Source of the DNA: Alsobacter soli
Lineage (GTDB): Bacteria; Pseudomonadota; Alphaproteobacteria; Rhizobiales; Beijerinckiaceae
DNA length: 64,000 bases
Assembly: GCF_003004785.1 (NCBI RefSeq)
Contig: NZ_PVZS01000001.1
Span: 62,001 to 126,000, forward strand
Direction: 5' to 3'
A program made the translations under genes and the position numbers. This document shows positions 56,625 through 64,000 of this stretch, piece by piece. The notes under the pieces were generated by a model, which worked only from the letters and a program-made list of their open reading frames with translations, ran no database searches and was not told the origin of the DNA. How positions within the stretch are numbered: the stretch's first letter is position 1; each line of letters opens with the position of its first letter.

Positions 56625-59240
56625 ATGGACGACGTTCTCCGCGAATTTCTGACCGAGACCTTCGAAACGGTCGAGAACGTCGATCGCCAACTCGTCCAGT
56701 TCGAGCGCGAGCCCAACAACGCGACCATGCTCGCGCACATCTTCCGCCTGGTGCACACCATCAAGGGCACCTGTGGGTTCCTGGGCCTGCCGCGGCTGGA
56801 GGCGCTCTCCCACGCCGCCGAGTCCCTGATTAGCCGCTTCCGCGAGGGCGCTCCGGTCACCACGGAAGCCGTGACCCTGATCCTGAGCACGATCGACCGG
56901 ATCAAGATGATCCTGAAGGTCCTGGAGGAGACCCAGGCCGAGCCCGAGGGCGGCGACGCCGATCTGATCGCCGAACTCACCGCGCAGGCCGACGGACGCG
57001 TTCAGGAACACGCGCCCGAGCCGGCCAGGCCGACGCCCCTCCCGCCCCTTCCCCGGCCGGAAGCTCCAGCGGCGGCGCCTCCTCGGGTCCAGCAGCCGGC
57101 GCCGCAGGCGGAACCGGACGAGCCGCCCCGCGCCCGGCAGGCCAGCCCGGCCCGGCCGGCCCCCGCTCGCAATGGCGCGCAGGGGACCGGGATCGCCCAA
57201 TCCATCCGGGTCGGGCTCGACACCCTGGAAGGTCTCATGACCATGGTGTCCGAGCTGGTGCTCACCCGCAACCAGCTGGTCGAACTGGCGCGCCACGACG
57301 AGAACAGCGCCTTCAAGGCCCCCCTGCAACGCTTGTCGAGCGTCACCGCCGAGTTGCAGGAGCGGGTCATGAAGACCCGCATGCAGCCCATCAGCACGGC
57401 CTGGCAGAAGCTGCCGCGTCTCGTGCGCGATCTCTGCGCCGAGCTAGGCAAGGACATCGAGCTCATCCTCACCGGCGCCGACACCGAGCTCGACCGGCAG
57501 GTGCTGGAGCTCGTCAAGGACCCCTTCACCCACCTCATCCGCAACGCGGCCGACCACGCCATCGAGACGCCGGAGGAGCGCCGCCGCGCCGGCAAGCCGC
57601 CCCGCGGGTCGATCCGGATCTCCGCCGCTCACGAGAGCGGCACGATCACCATCGAGGTGGCGGACGACGGGCGCGGGCTGGACGTGGCCCGCGTCGCCGC
57701 AAAGGCCCTGGAACGCGGTCTCGTCACGCCCGCCGAGCTCGAGCGCATGAGCGACGAGCGCATCGCCCGCTTCATCTTCGAGCCGGGCTTCACGACTATC
57801 GACCACGTGTCCCATGTGTCCGGGCGCGGCGTCGGCATGGACGTCGTGCGCGCCAATATCGAGCTCATTGGCGGCTCCGTCGACATCCGGTGGACGCCGG
57901 GCCAGGGCTCGACCTTCACCATGAAGATCCCGCTCACCCTGGCCATAGTGGCGGCCCTGATCATCGAATCCGGCGGCCACCGCTTCGCCATCCCGCAGGT
58001 CGCCGTGGTGGAGCTTGTGCAGCCGCGCGGCTCCTCCGAGCACCGGCTGGAGTCCATCAACGGGGCCTCCCTGCTGCGCCTGCGCGACACCCTGCTTCCG
58101 GTGGTCCGCCTGAGTTCGATCCTGGGTTTCGACAAGCCCGGCCAGCGGCTCGATCCCGAGGACGGCTTCGTCGTGGTGCTGAAGCTCGGCAAGCGCTCCT
58201 TCGGCCTCATGGTGGACAAGGTGTTCCACACGGAGGAGATCGTCGTGAAGCCGATCTCCAACATCCTGAAGCCGATCAACATCTTCTCCGGCAACACGAT
58301 CCTGGGCGACGGCCGGGTGATCCTGATCCTGGACCCCAATGGCGTCGTCCAGAGGATCGGCCCCAGCCCGGCGGCGAGCCGCCAGGAGCGCGAGGACATG
58401 GCCCCTCGCCGCCGCGTCCAGGAAGACAAGAGCTCATTCCTCGTGTTTCGCGCCGGCGAGGGCGAGCTCAAGGCGGTGCCCCTGGCCGCCGTCACCCGCC
58501 TGGAGGAATTCGAGGTCTCCAAGATCGAGGCGATCGGGGGACGCATCGTCGCCCAGTACCGGGGCGACCTCATTCCCATCGTCCCGGCCGTGCCGGGCGC
58601 GCCACTTCATGAGAGCGGCATCCAGCCGGTGCTGGTCTTCTCGGAGGGCGACCGGACGGCGGGCATCGCGGTGGACGAGATCGTCGACATCGTTGAGGAC
58701 CACCTGGAGATCAAGTCGACCGGGCAGGCGCCGGGCGTGATCGGCTCCGCCGTGATCCGGAGCCGGGCCACCGAGATCATCGACGTCGCCCATTTTCTGC
58801 GCCAGGCCCACCCGGATTGGTTCGAAACTCCCGCCCAGCCCTCGCGCGCCAGGTCCAACCGCGTTCTGCTGGTGGACGGGGCGCCCTTTTTCCGCGGCAT
58901 GCTGGCCCCTGCCCTCAAGGCGGCCGGCTACGACGTGGTCGCCCTGGCCGAGTTCGATGCGGCGCTCACAGTGCTTCAGCGCAGCGCCGAAAGCTTCGCG
59001 GTGGTCGTCGCCGACATCGAGTCGCGCGGCCGCAACGGCTTCGACCTTGTGGAGGGATTGCAGGTCGACAGCCGGACCGCGGATCTGCCGGTGATCGGCA
59101 TGGCTTCGCGGCTGCAGCCCGCGGCCCTGGAGCGCGCGCGGGCGCTCGGCGTCTTCGACGTGGTGGCCAAGTTCGACCGCAACGGCCTCATCGAGGCGAT
59201 CGGCGAAGCCATCCAGCAGCGTGAGGCGGAGGCCGCATGA
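56625..59240 (+). CDS. cheA: hybrid chemotaxis-type histidine kinase CheA with receiver
   Basis: An 871-residue cytoplasmic kinase. Order: HPt domain with His44 in RLVHTIKGTCGF; a Pro/Ala-rich linker (about 125-190) in place of the CheY-binding P2 domain; a dimerisation domain (IRVGLDTLEGLMTMVSELVLTRNQL); the HATPase with HLIRNAADHAIE and GRGVGMDVV; a CheW-like domain; a second CheW-like stretch (SSFLVFRAGEGELKAVPLAAVTRLE); and a C-terminal receiver with Asp797 and Lys849. The receiver start reads LLVDGAPFF, so one of the two acidic Mg-binding residues is replaced by Gly. The ATG at 56625 fits the family start; one at 56580 would add 15 residues. cheW and cheY follow with overlaps. Confidence 0.92.
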   Translation: MDDVLREFLTETFETVENVDRQLVQFEREPNNATMLAHIFRLVHTIKGTCGFLGLPRLEALSHAAESLISRFREGAPVTTEAVTLILSTIDRIKMILKVLEETQAEPEGGDADLIAELTAQADGRVQEHAPEPARPTPLPPLPRPEAPAAAPPRVQQPAPQAEPDEPPRARQASPARPAPARNGAQGTGIAQSIRVGLDTLEGLMTMVSELVLTRNQLVELARHDENSAFKAPLQRLSSVTAELQERVMKTRMQPISTAWQKLPRLVRDLCAELGKDIELILTGADTELDRQVLELVKDPFTHLIRNAADHAIETPEERRRAGKPPRGSIRISAAHESGTITIEVADDGRGLDVARVAAKALERGLVTPAELERMSDERIARFIFEPGFTTIDHVSHVSGRGVGMDVVRANIELIGGSVDIRWTPGQGSTFTMKIPLTLAIVAALIIESGGHRFAIPQVAVVELVQPRGSSEHRLESINGASLLRLRDTLLPVVRLSSILGFDKPGQRLDPEDGFVVVLKLGKRSFGLMVDKVFHTEEIVVKPISNILKPINIFSGNTILGDGRVILILDPNGVVQRIGPSPAASRQEREDMAPRRRVQEDKSSFLVFRAGEGELKAVPLAAVTRLEEFEVSKIEAIGGRIVAQYRGDLIPIVPAVPGAPLHESGIQPVLVFSEGDRTAGIAVDEIVDIVEDHLEIKSTGQAPGVIGSAVIRSRATEIIDVAHFLRQAHPDWFETPAQPSRARSNRVLLVDGAPFFRGMLAPALKAAGYDVVALAEFDAALTVLQRSAESFAVVVADIESRGRNGFDLVEGLQVDSRTADLPVIGMASRLQPAALERARALGVFDVVAKFDRNGLIEAIGEAIQQREAEAA

Positions 59241-59761
59241 CCCTGATGCCCCGTTCCGGATTCGCAGATGCCGAAGCCGCCGCCGAAACCCGCGACTACG
59301 TCACGGTGCTGGTGGATGGACAGCTGTTCGGCCTGCCCATCGAATGCGTCCATGACGTGTTCATCGCCTCGGAGATCACGCCGGTGCCCCTGGCGCCCCC
59401 GGAAGTCGCCGGGCTCCTGAACCTGCGCGGCCGGGTCGTGACCACCCTGTCCCTGCGCCGCATCCTGCGCCTGGAAGAAGGCGAAGCGCGCCCCGGCCGC
59501 ATGGTGGTGGGCGTCGAATACGCCGGCGAATCCTTTGGGCTGGCGGTCGACGGCGTGGGCGAGGTGCTCAGCCTCAGCGTCTCCGACCTGCAGCTCAACC
59601 CCATCAACCTCGATCCGCGCTGGGCCCGCATCGCCAAGGGCGTGCATTGGCTGGAGAACGGGTTGCTGGTCGTCATCGATATCGAAGCCGTGCTCGGGTC
59701 CGGGTCCGCCGAGGCCCCGCGCGCCTCTGCCTTTCCGCCGCAAAAAGGATTTCAGCCGTGA
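59237..59761 (+). CDS. cheW: CheW-type coupling protein
   Basis: A 174-residue cytoplasmic adaptor linking receptors to CheA. The CheW fold is visible in YVTVLVDGQLFGLPIECVHDVF, AGLLNLRGRVVTTLSLRRIL and FGLAVDGVGEVLSLS. About 18 residues precede the domain and a short Pro/Ser tail follows it. The ATGA overlap with cheA and GTGA overlap with cheY show a tight cheA-cheW-cheY unit. Confidence 0.93.
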   Translation: MTLMPRSGFADAEAAAETRDYVTVLVDGQLFGLPIECVHDVFIASEITPVPLAPPEVAGLLNLRGRVVTTLSLRRILRLEEGEARPGRMVVGVEYAGESFGLAVDGVGEVLSLSVSDLQLNPINLDPRWARIAKGVHWLENGLLVVIDIEAVLGSGSAEAPRASAFPPQKGFQP

Positions 59762-60123
59762 AGCATTGCCTGATCGTCGACGACTCTCCTGTTATCCGCA
59801 AGGTGACCCGCCGCATCCTGGAAGCCCTCGATTTCGAGATCGAGGAGGCGGACGACGGCCAGCAGGCCCTCGATAGCTGCCGGCGCCGCATGCCGGAGGC
59901 GGTCATCGTCGACAGCCTGATGCCCGAGATGGACGGCTTCGCCTTCGTGCGGGCCCTGCGCCAGACCCCTGGCGGCGGCGCGCCGAAGATCCTGCTGCTC
60001 AACACCGAATACGACGTCGCCATCATGGCCCGCGCCATCCACGCCGGCGCGGACGACGTCGTCCTCAAGCCTTTCGACAGGTCCCAGATCACCCAGAAGC
60101 TCGAAGGCGTCGGCCTGGCCTGA
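59758..60123 (+). CDS. cheY: CheY-type response regulator
   Basis: A 121-residue receiver with the acidic pair in CLIVDDSPVIRKVTRRIL, the acceptor Asp in VIVDSLMPEMDGF, the Thr position in LLLNTEYD, and Lys in VLKPFDRS. It starts with GTG in the overlap with cheW. It is the probable target of the linked CheA. Neither cheB nor cheR follows; the next 419 bases hold repeats and the ctrA terminator. Confidence 0.93.
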   Translation: MKHCLIVDDSPVIRKVTRRILEALDFEIEEADDGQQALDSCRRRMPEAVIVDSLMPEMDGFAFVRALRQTPGGGAPKILLLNTEYDVAIMARAIHAGADDVVLKPFDRSQITQKLEGVGLA

Positions 60124-60139
60124 AGAACGAGTTCAACTC

Positions 60140-60248
60140 CGTCATCCCCGGCGCGCCGCAGGCGCGGGAAGGGGATCCAGGGGCAAGGCGCGCACTGCCC
60201 TGGATCCCCTTCCCCTCCGCCGCTGCGCGGCTCCGGCCGGGGATGACG
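60140..60248. repeat. REP-type palindromic repeat (family A)
   Basis: CGTCATCCCCGGCGCGCC to CGGCCGGGGATGACG with GGGGATCC inner arms, directly after cheY. Confidence 0.85.
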
Positions 60249-60307
60249 AGGCCGCGTGTCCTGGCCCTTGAATCATTCGAACGAGGGCTGCGCCGCAGGA
60301 ACGCGGC

Positions 60308-60415
60308 CGTCATCCCCGGCGCGCCGAAGGCGCGGGAAGGGGATCCGAGGCGAGGCGCGCATGGCCCTAGGCCCCCTTCCCCTCCGCCGCCGCGCGGCTC
60401 CAGCCGGGAATGACG
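60308..60415. repeat. REP-type palindromic repeat (family A)
   Basis: A second copy 60 bases further on, CGTCATCCCCGGCGCGCC to AGCCGGGAATGACG, in the same orientation, so the two stand as a tandem pair between cheY and ctrA. Confidence 0.85.
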
Positions 60416-60498
60416 GGGCGCCCGCCAAGACCGTGGCTCAAAGCGAATGCGGAACGGGATGGCCGTCCCGCTGGCGTCGGGGAGCGCCACATACGAAA

Positions 60499-60518
60499 AG
60501 CCCCGCCGAAGCGGGGCT
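60499..60518 (-). terminator. Rho-independent terminator of ctrA
   Basis: AGCCCCGC (60499-60506) pairs with GCGGGGCT (60511-60518) over a 4-base loop. On the minus strand TTTTC follows. It lies 25 bases beyond the ctrA stop. Confidence 0.85.
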
Positions 60519-60542
60519 GATCGTCTCGGATGGCCCGTGGCC

Positions 60543-61244
60543 TCAGGCCGGGATGCGCTCGTCGTTCTCCGAAGGCTCGCGCAGCACGTAGCCGCGGCCC
60601 CAGACCGTTTCGATGTAGTTCTTGCCCTGCGAGGCGTTGGCGAGCTTCTTGCGCAGCTTGCAGATGAACACGTCGATGATCTTCAGCTCCGGCTCGTCCA
60701 TGCCGCCGTAGAGATGGTTGAGGAACATCTCCTTGGTGAGCGTGGTGCCCTTGCGCAGGCTCAGGAGCTCCAGCATCTGGTACTCCTTGCCGGTCAGGTG
60801 CACGCGCGAGCCCGACACCTCGACGGTCTTCTGGTCGAGATTGACGATCAGGTCGCCTGTGGTGATGACCGACTGCGCGTGGCCCTTCGAGCGGCGCACG
60901 ATGGCGTGGATGCGCGCCACCAGCTCGTCCTTGTGGAACGGCTTGGTGAGGTAGTCGTCCGCCCCGAACCCGAGCCCCCGGACCTTGTCCTCGATCCCGG
61001 CCAGGCCGGAGAGGATCAGGATGGGCGTCTTGACCTTGGCGACGCGCAGGCTGCGCAGCACCTCGTAGCCGGACATGTCCGGCAGGTTCAGGTCGAGCAG
61101 GATGATGTCGTAGTCGTACAGCTTCCCGAGGTCGATGCCTTCCTCGCCGAGATCCGTCGTATAGACGTTGAAGTTCTCGGACTTGAGCATCAGTTCGATG
61201 CTCTGGGCTGTAGCGCTGTCGTCTTCGATGAGAAGTATGCGCAT
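60543..61244 (-). CDS. ctrA: cell-cycle master response regulator CtrA
   Basis: A 233-residue OmpR/PhoB-type regulator. The receiver has EDD at 7-9, acceptor Asp51 in [12 protein letters not shown] and Lys in [12 protein letters not shown]. The DNA-binding domain contains [53 protein letters not shown] (about 143-195), nearly identical to known CtrA proteins. Caulobacter CtrA ends in Ala-Ala for ClpXP proteolysis; this one ends Pro-Ala. GGAG precedes the ATG by seven bases. Upstream lie a TTAACCAT half-site and several GANTC sites. A terminator follows. Confidence 0.98.
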   Translation of the reverse strand: MRILLIEDDSATAQSIELMLKSENFNVYTTDLGEEGIDLGKLYDYDIILLDLNLPDMSGYEVLRSLRVAKVKTPILILSGLAGIEDKVRGLGFGADDYLTKPFHKDELVARIHAIVRRSKGHAQSVITTGDLIVNLDQKTVEVSGSRVHLTGKEYQMLELLSLRKGTTLTKEMFLNHLYGGMDEPELKIIDVFICKLRKKLANASQGKNYIETVWGRGYVLREPSENDERIPA

Positions 61245-61344
61245 TTCAGATCTCCAAGCTCGTCCCTTGGTCCGCGACCGCAGCATCGACCGGCGGGACC
61301 CGGCTGAAGCTCTCAAACGCCCTCGCAGGCGCCCTGTTGATTTC

Positions 61345-61594
61345 GACTCGCAACGCTACGCCGTAATGGTTAACAAAACCTGATTCTGATCCGCAAGCGC
61401 CATGCGGCCCGATCTCCACGAATCGGGCTAAAATGTTGCTCTTGAAGCAGAAAAGGCGAACGCTGGATCTCATGTGGCGGATGAAGAAGCTGGCGTAACA
61501 GACTCGCAGGACTCGCCCTTTCGCAGAGCGTTTCGGAAACGGCGCGACATGCGGGTTCGGCCCATGCATTGTTAATGGGACCGGTAAACGAATC
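61345..61594. promoter_or_regulatory. GANTC (CcrM-type) methylation-site cluster in the ctrA-fliI promoter region
   Basis: GANTC occurs at 61345, 61382, 61420, 61501, 61510 and 61590 within the 364-base divergent region between ctrA and fliI, about six times the chance expectation. In Caulobacter, ctrA promoter P1 is silenced by full CcrM methylation at such a site. The region must also hold the fliI promoter. No gene is seen in it. Confidence 0.6.
61366..61373 (-). promoter_or_regulatory. CtrA half-site upstream of ctrA
   Basis: On the minus strand the sequence reads TTAACCAT, a half-site form recognised by CtrA in Alphaproteobacteria, 122 bases upstream of the ctrA start. The same octamer occurs in the minC box. 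It suggests autoregulation. Confidence 0.5.
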
Positions 61595-61608
61595 GTTACG
61601 GATCAGGC

Positions 61609-62946
61609 ATGCCCGTTCATGAACACGACCGCCTGCACGCCCTGCGGGCGGACCTCGCCGACCTGGACGACCTCACCGTCTACGGTCGCGTCGCGAGCGT
61701 GCGCGGCCTCATGATCGAGGTCGCCGGTCCCCTCTCGGCCATGCACGTGGGCGGCCTGCTCGACATCGAGGTCGCCCCCGGCCGCGCGGTGCCGTGCGAG
61801 GTGGTGGGGTTCTCGGGCGAGCGCGCGCTCGTGATGCCGTTCGGGAGCGTGGACGGGCTCAGGCGCGGGTGCCGCGCCATCGTGCGCGCGGCCCCGGGCG
61901 GCGTGCGCCCGTCGCGCGGGTGGCTCGGGCGCGTCGTGAACGCGATGGGCGAGCCCGTGGACGGGCGCGGGCCCCTGCCGGCGGGCCGCGCGCTCGTGCG
62001 CTACAGGCAGGAGCCCCCGCCCGCGCACGCGCGCATGCGCGTAGGCGCCCCCCTGGACCTGGGCGTGCGCGCGCTCAACACGTTCGTGACGTGCGCGCGC
62101 GGGCAGCGCATGGGCATCTTCGCGGGCTCGGGCGTGGGCAAGTCCGTGCTCCTGTCCATGCTCGCCCGCAACGCGGGCGCGGACGTGGCCGTGATCGGCC
62201 TCATCGGCGAGCGCGGCCGCGAGGTGCAGGAGTTCCTGCAGGAGGACCTGCGCGAGGAGGGGCTCGCACGCTCGGTCGTGGTCGTGGCCACCTCCGACGA
62301 GCCCGCGCTCATGCGCAAGCAGGCCGCCTACCTCACCATGGCGATCTCCGAGCACTTCCGCGACGAGGGCATGGACGTGCTGTGCATGATGGACAGCGTC
62401 ACCCGCTTCGCCATGGCCCAGCGCGAGATCGGGCTGGCGGCAGGCGAGCCGCCCACCACCAAGGGCTACACCCCCACGGTGTTCACGGAATTGCCGAAGC
62501 TGCTGGAGCGCGCCGGCCCTGGCGTAGGCGACGGCGCCATCACGGGCCTCTTCACGGTGCTGGTGGACGGCGACGACCACAACGAGCCCGTGGCCGACGC
62601 CGTGCGCGGCATCCTGGACGGCCACATCGTGATGGAACGCGGCATCGCCGAGCGCGGCCGCTACCCGGCCGTGAACGTGCTGAAGTCCGTGTCGCGCACC
62701 ATGCCCCGCTCCTGCGACCCGCAATACTGGCCTGTCGTGCAGGAGGCCCGGCAGGCCATGGCGACCTATTCGGACATGGAGGAGCTCATCCGCCTAGGCG
62801 CGTACCGGGCCGGCTCCTCCGAGGAAGTGGACCGCGCCATTCGGCTCAATCCCGCTCTGGAGGATTTTCTTCGTCAAAGTAAGGAAGAAGCAACCTCGTT
62901 GCGCGATGGTTATGCCCGTCTCGCGGGGATCATGGCCGGCGCCTGA
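61609..62946 (+). CDS. fliI: flagellum-specific ATPase FliI
   Basis: A 445-residue cytoplasmic ATPase of the flagellar type III export apparatus, related to the F1 beta subunit. It has Walker [16 protein letters not shown], the [11 protein letters not shown] motif, a Walker B region [20 protein letters not shown], and the export-ATPase segment [25 protein letters not shown]. It is divergent from ctrA and is followed by fliJ after 57 bases. Its regulator FliH is encoded at 22287. Confidence 0.97.
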   Translation: MPVHEHDRLHALRADLADLDDLTVYGRVASVRGLMIEVAGPLSAMHVGGLLDIEVAPGRAVPCEVVGFSGERALVMPFGSVDGLRRGCRAIVRAAPGGVRPSRGWLGRVVNAMGEPVDGRGPLPAGRALVRYRQEPPPAHARMRVGAPLDLGVRALNTFVTCARGQRMGIFAGSGVGKSVLLSMLARNAGADVAVIGLIGERGREVQEFLQEDLREEGLARSVVVVATSDEPALMRKQAAYLTMAISEHFRDEGMDVLCMMDSVTRFAMAQREIGLAAGEPPTTKGYTPTVFTELPKLLERAGPGVGDGAITGLFTVLVDGDDHNEPVADAVRGILDGHIVMERGIAERGRYPAVNVLKSVSRTMPRSCDPQYWPVVQEARQAMATYSDMEELIRLGAYRAGSSEEVDRAIRLNPALEDFLRQSKEEATSLRDGYARLAGIMAGA

Positions 62947-63003
62947 CGCCCTGATCGCCAGTGTAACTCGGCGCTGTCCCGACCGGCGCCGCAGCGTGAG
63001 TAG

Positions 63004-63429
63004 ATGGGAATGAAATCGCGGGATACGGTGATGCGCCTCAAGCGCTTCCAGGTGGACGAAAAGCGCCGCCGGGTCGCGCAGATCGAAATGATGATCGCCG
63101 ACTTCGAGCGCATGGTGCATGAGCTCGAGCGCGAGATTGCGGCGGAAGAGCAGAAGTCGGGCATCTCGGACAAGGCTCACTTCGCCTATCCGACTTATGC
63201 GCGCGCCGCCTTCACGCGCAAGGAGAACCTCCAGCGCTCCGCGGACGAGTTGAAGACCCAGCTCGAGGACGCCCGCGCCGACCTTGAAGGCGCCTTCCAG
63301 GAGCTGAAGAAGTTCGAGATCCTGGACGACCGCGAGCAGGCCCGCGAGCGCGCCGCCGAGGCGGCCCGCGAGCAGTCCGACCTCGACCGCATCGGCCTCG
63401 CCATGCGGGCGGGCTTCGCCCGCGCCTGA
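63004..63429 (+). CDS. fliJ: flagellar export chaperone FliJ
   Basis: A 141-residue, almost entirely helical coiled-coil protein, starting MGMKSRDTVMRLKRFQVDEKRRRVAQIEMMI. Position directly after fliI and the length and heptad pattern fit FliJ, the central stalk of the export ATPase complex. An in-frame ATG two codons later is possible. A terminator follows. Confidence 0.9.
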   Translation: MGMKSRDTVMRLKRFQVDEKRRRVAQIEMMIADFERMVHELEREIAAEEQKSGISDKAHFAYPTYARAAFTRKENLQRSADELKTQLEDARADLEGAFQELKKFEILDDREQARERAAEAAREQSDLDRIGLAMRAGFARA

Positions 63430-63456
63430 TCGACCCACGCACCGGCCATGATCGAG

Positions 63457-63486
63457 GCCCGGCCCCTGCGGCCGGGCTTCCGTTTT
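63457..63486 (+). terminator. Rho-independent terminator after fliJ
   Basis: GCCCGGCC (63457-63464) pairs with GGCCGGGC (63470-63477) over a 5-base loop, followed by TTCCGTTTTT. It ends the fliI-fliJ transcript. Confidence 0.85.
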
Positions 63487-63487
63487 T

Positions 63488-63572
63488 CGTCATCGCGAAC
63501 GAAGCAAAGCGATCCAGGCCCCTGGCGCCCGGCCCCCTGGATCGCTTCGTCGCTCCGCTCCTCGCGAAGACG
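63488..63572. repeat. palindromic repeat (family B)
   Basis: CGTCATCGCGAACGAAGC with AAGCGATCCAGG is answered by CTGGATCGCTTCGTCGCTCCG and CGCGAAGACGG, between fliJ and the convergent acetyltransferase gene. Confidence 0.8.
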
Positions 63573-63577
63573 GCGGA

Positions 63578-64000
63578 TTACGGCTTGGCGAGCGGGATAT
63601 CCGGAAAAGCATCCGGCGACAGCGCCCCCGTCAGCCGCGGGTCATCCGCCACCTCGATGGCGAGCTTGTAGGGCGTGAAGCCCGAGCGACGGTAGAAGCC
63701 CACGGCGCCGGGGTGGTCCAGCGTGCAAGTGTGCAGCCAGCAGCGCCGGATCGGTCGGGCCCAGGCGACGGCCAGCGCCTGGTCCATCAGCCAGCGGCCC
63801 GCGCCCTGCCCCACGGCGCGGTCGACCAGGCCGAAATACACGATCTCGGCCTCGCCCTTCCCACGGAAGTCGATCTCCATGAGTCCGATATCCCGCCCCT
63901 CCCGCACGGCCGCATAGGCTTCCACTCGGGGGTTGGAGAGGAACTGCGCCAGAGCGGCGTCCGGGATCGCCAGGCGAGAAAACCAGAACCAGCGCTCGCC
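63578..64000 (-). CDS. GNAT-family acetyltransferase, partial (5' end missing)
   Basis: 141 codons are present and the frame stays open to the right edge, so the start lies outside the window. The GNAT core is visible: LMEIDFRGKGEAEIVYFGLVD, the acetyl-CoA loop VGQGAGRWLMDQAL, and HTCTLDHPGAVGFYRRSGF. It resembles uncharacterised alphaproteobacterial GNAT proteins with the same WARPIRR segment. The substrate is unknown. Confidence 0.88.
   Translation of the reverse strand, partial: GERWFWFSRLAIPDAALAQFLSNPRVEAYAAVREGRDIGLMEIDFRGKGEAEIVYFGLVDRAVGQGAGRWLMDQALAVAWARPIRRCWLHTCTLDHPGAVGFYRRSGFTPYKLAIEVADDPRLTGALSPDAFPDIPLAKP

Overview
The window looks like a chromosomal segment of a GC-rich alphaproteobacterium, most likely of the order Hyphomicrobiales (Rhizobiales). 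The main support is a set of lineage-typical proteins in one place: CtrA, ChpT, SciP and FlbD (the cell-cycle and flagellar regulators of Alphaproteobacteria), a trxB-lsrB pair, a PmtA-like methyltransferase, a FixK-type box in front of ccoN, and many palindromic intergenic repeats of the kind common in this order. No tRNA, rRNA, CRISPR array, insertion sequence or prophage was recognised. The layout is ordinary chromosome rather than an island.

Layout. 1-1917: cbb3 oxidase genes (ccoN and the 5' end of ccoO) with a FixK/FNR box. 2076-6932: a hybrid histidine kinase divergent from a single-domain response regulator that overlaps a TadG-like protein. 7010-12962: a RecD-like helicase, a D-2-hydroxyacid dehydrogenase, the trxB-lsrB operon, an ELM1-family protein and an Lrp-type regulator. 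13059-19949: an AfuA/FbpA-type ABC importer, an M14-type metallopeptidase-like protein and a secreted Gly/Ser-rich protein. 20077-27482: a BLUF photoreceptor and the flagellar genes flbD, fliN, fliH, fliF, sciP, flgD and fliK. 27725-32772: mnmA, a PmtA-like enzyme, a phosphoesterase, a cupin, a CheY-like protein and several small proteins, one of them behind an EcfG-type stress promoter. 32957-34830: minCDE. 34957-39281: a three-gene catabolic cluster (mandelate racemase family, iron alcohol dehydrogenase, hydantoinase/oxoprolinase). 39598-52936: a choline/glycine betaine region. 53034-55434: cell-envelope and hypothetical proteins. 55547-63429: chpT, cheAWY, ctrA, fliI and fliJ. 63578-64000: a partial acetyltransferase gene.

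Two functional themes run through the window. The first is the CtrA network. The phosphotransferase ChpT, the master regulator CtrA and its inhibitor SciP are all encoded here. CtrA-type sites stand in front of minC (a perfect TTAA-N7-TTAA), fliF and sciP (one mismatch each) and ctrA itself (a half-site). The ctrA-fliI intergenic region also carries six GANTC sites. Division-site placement, flagellar assembly and the regulator thus appear wired together.

The second theme is aerobic use of methylated amines. The genes are a ChoXWV choline importer, a BetA-type dehydrogenase, an MttB-family methyltransferase without an in-frame amber codon, a large dimethylglycine/sarcosine dehydrogenase-like flavoprotein with a folate-binding half, formate-THF ligase, a GFA-family protein and a GbdR-like regulator. 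No corrinoid protein is encoded beside the MttB homologue. Which cofactor or acceptor it uses is the most interesting open question in the window.
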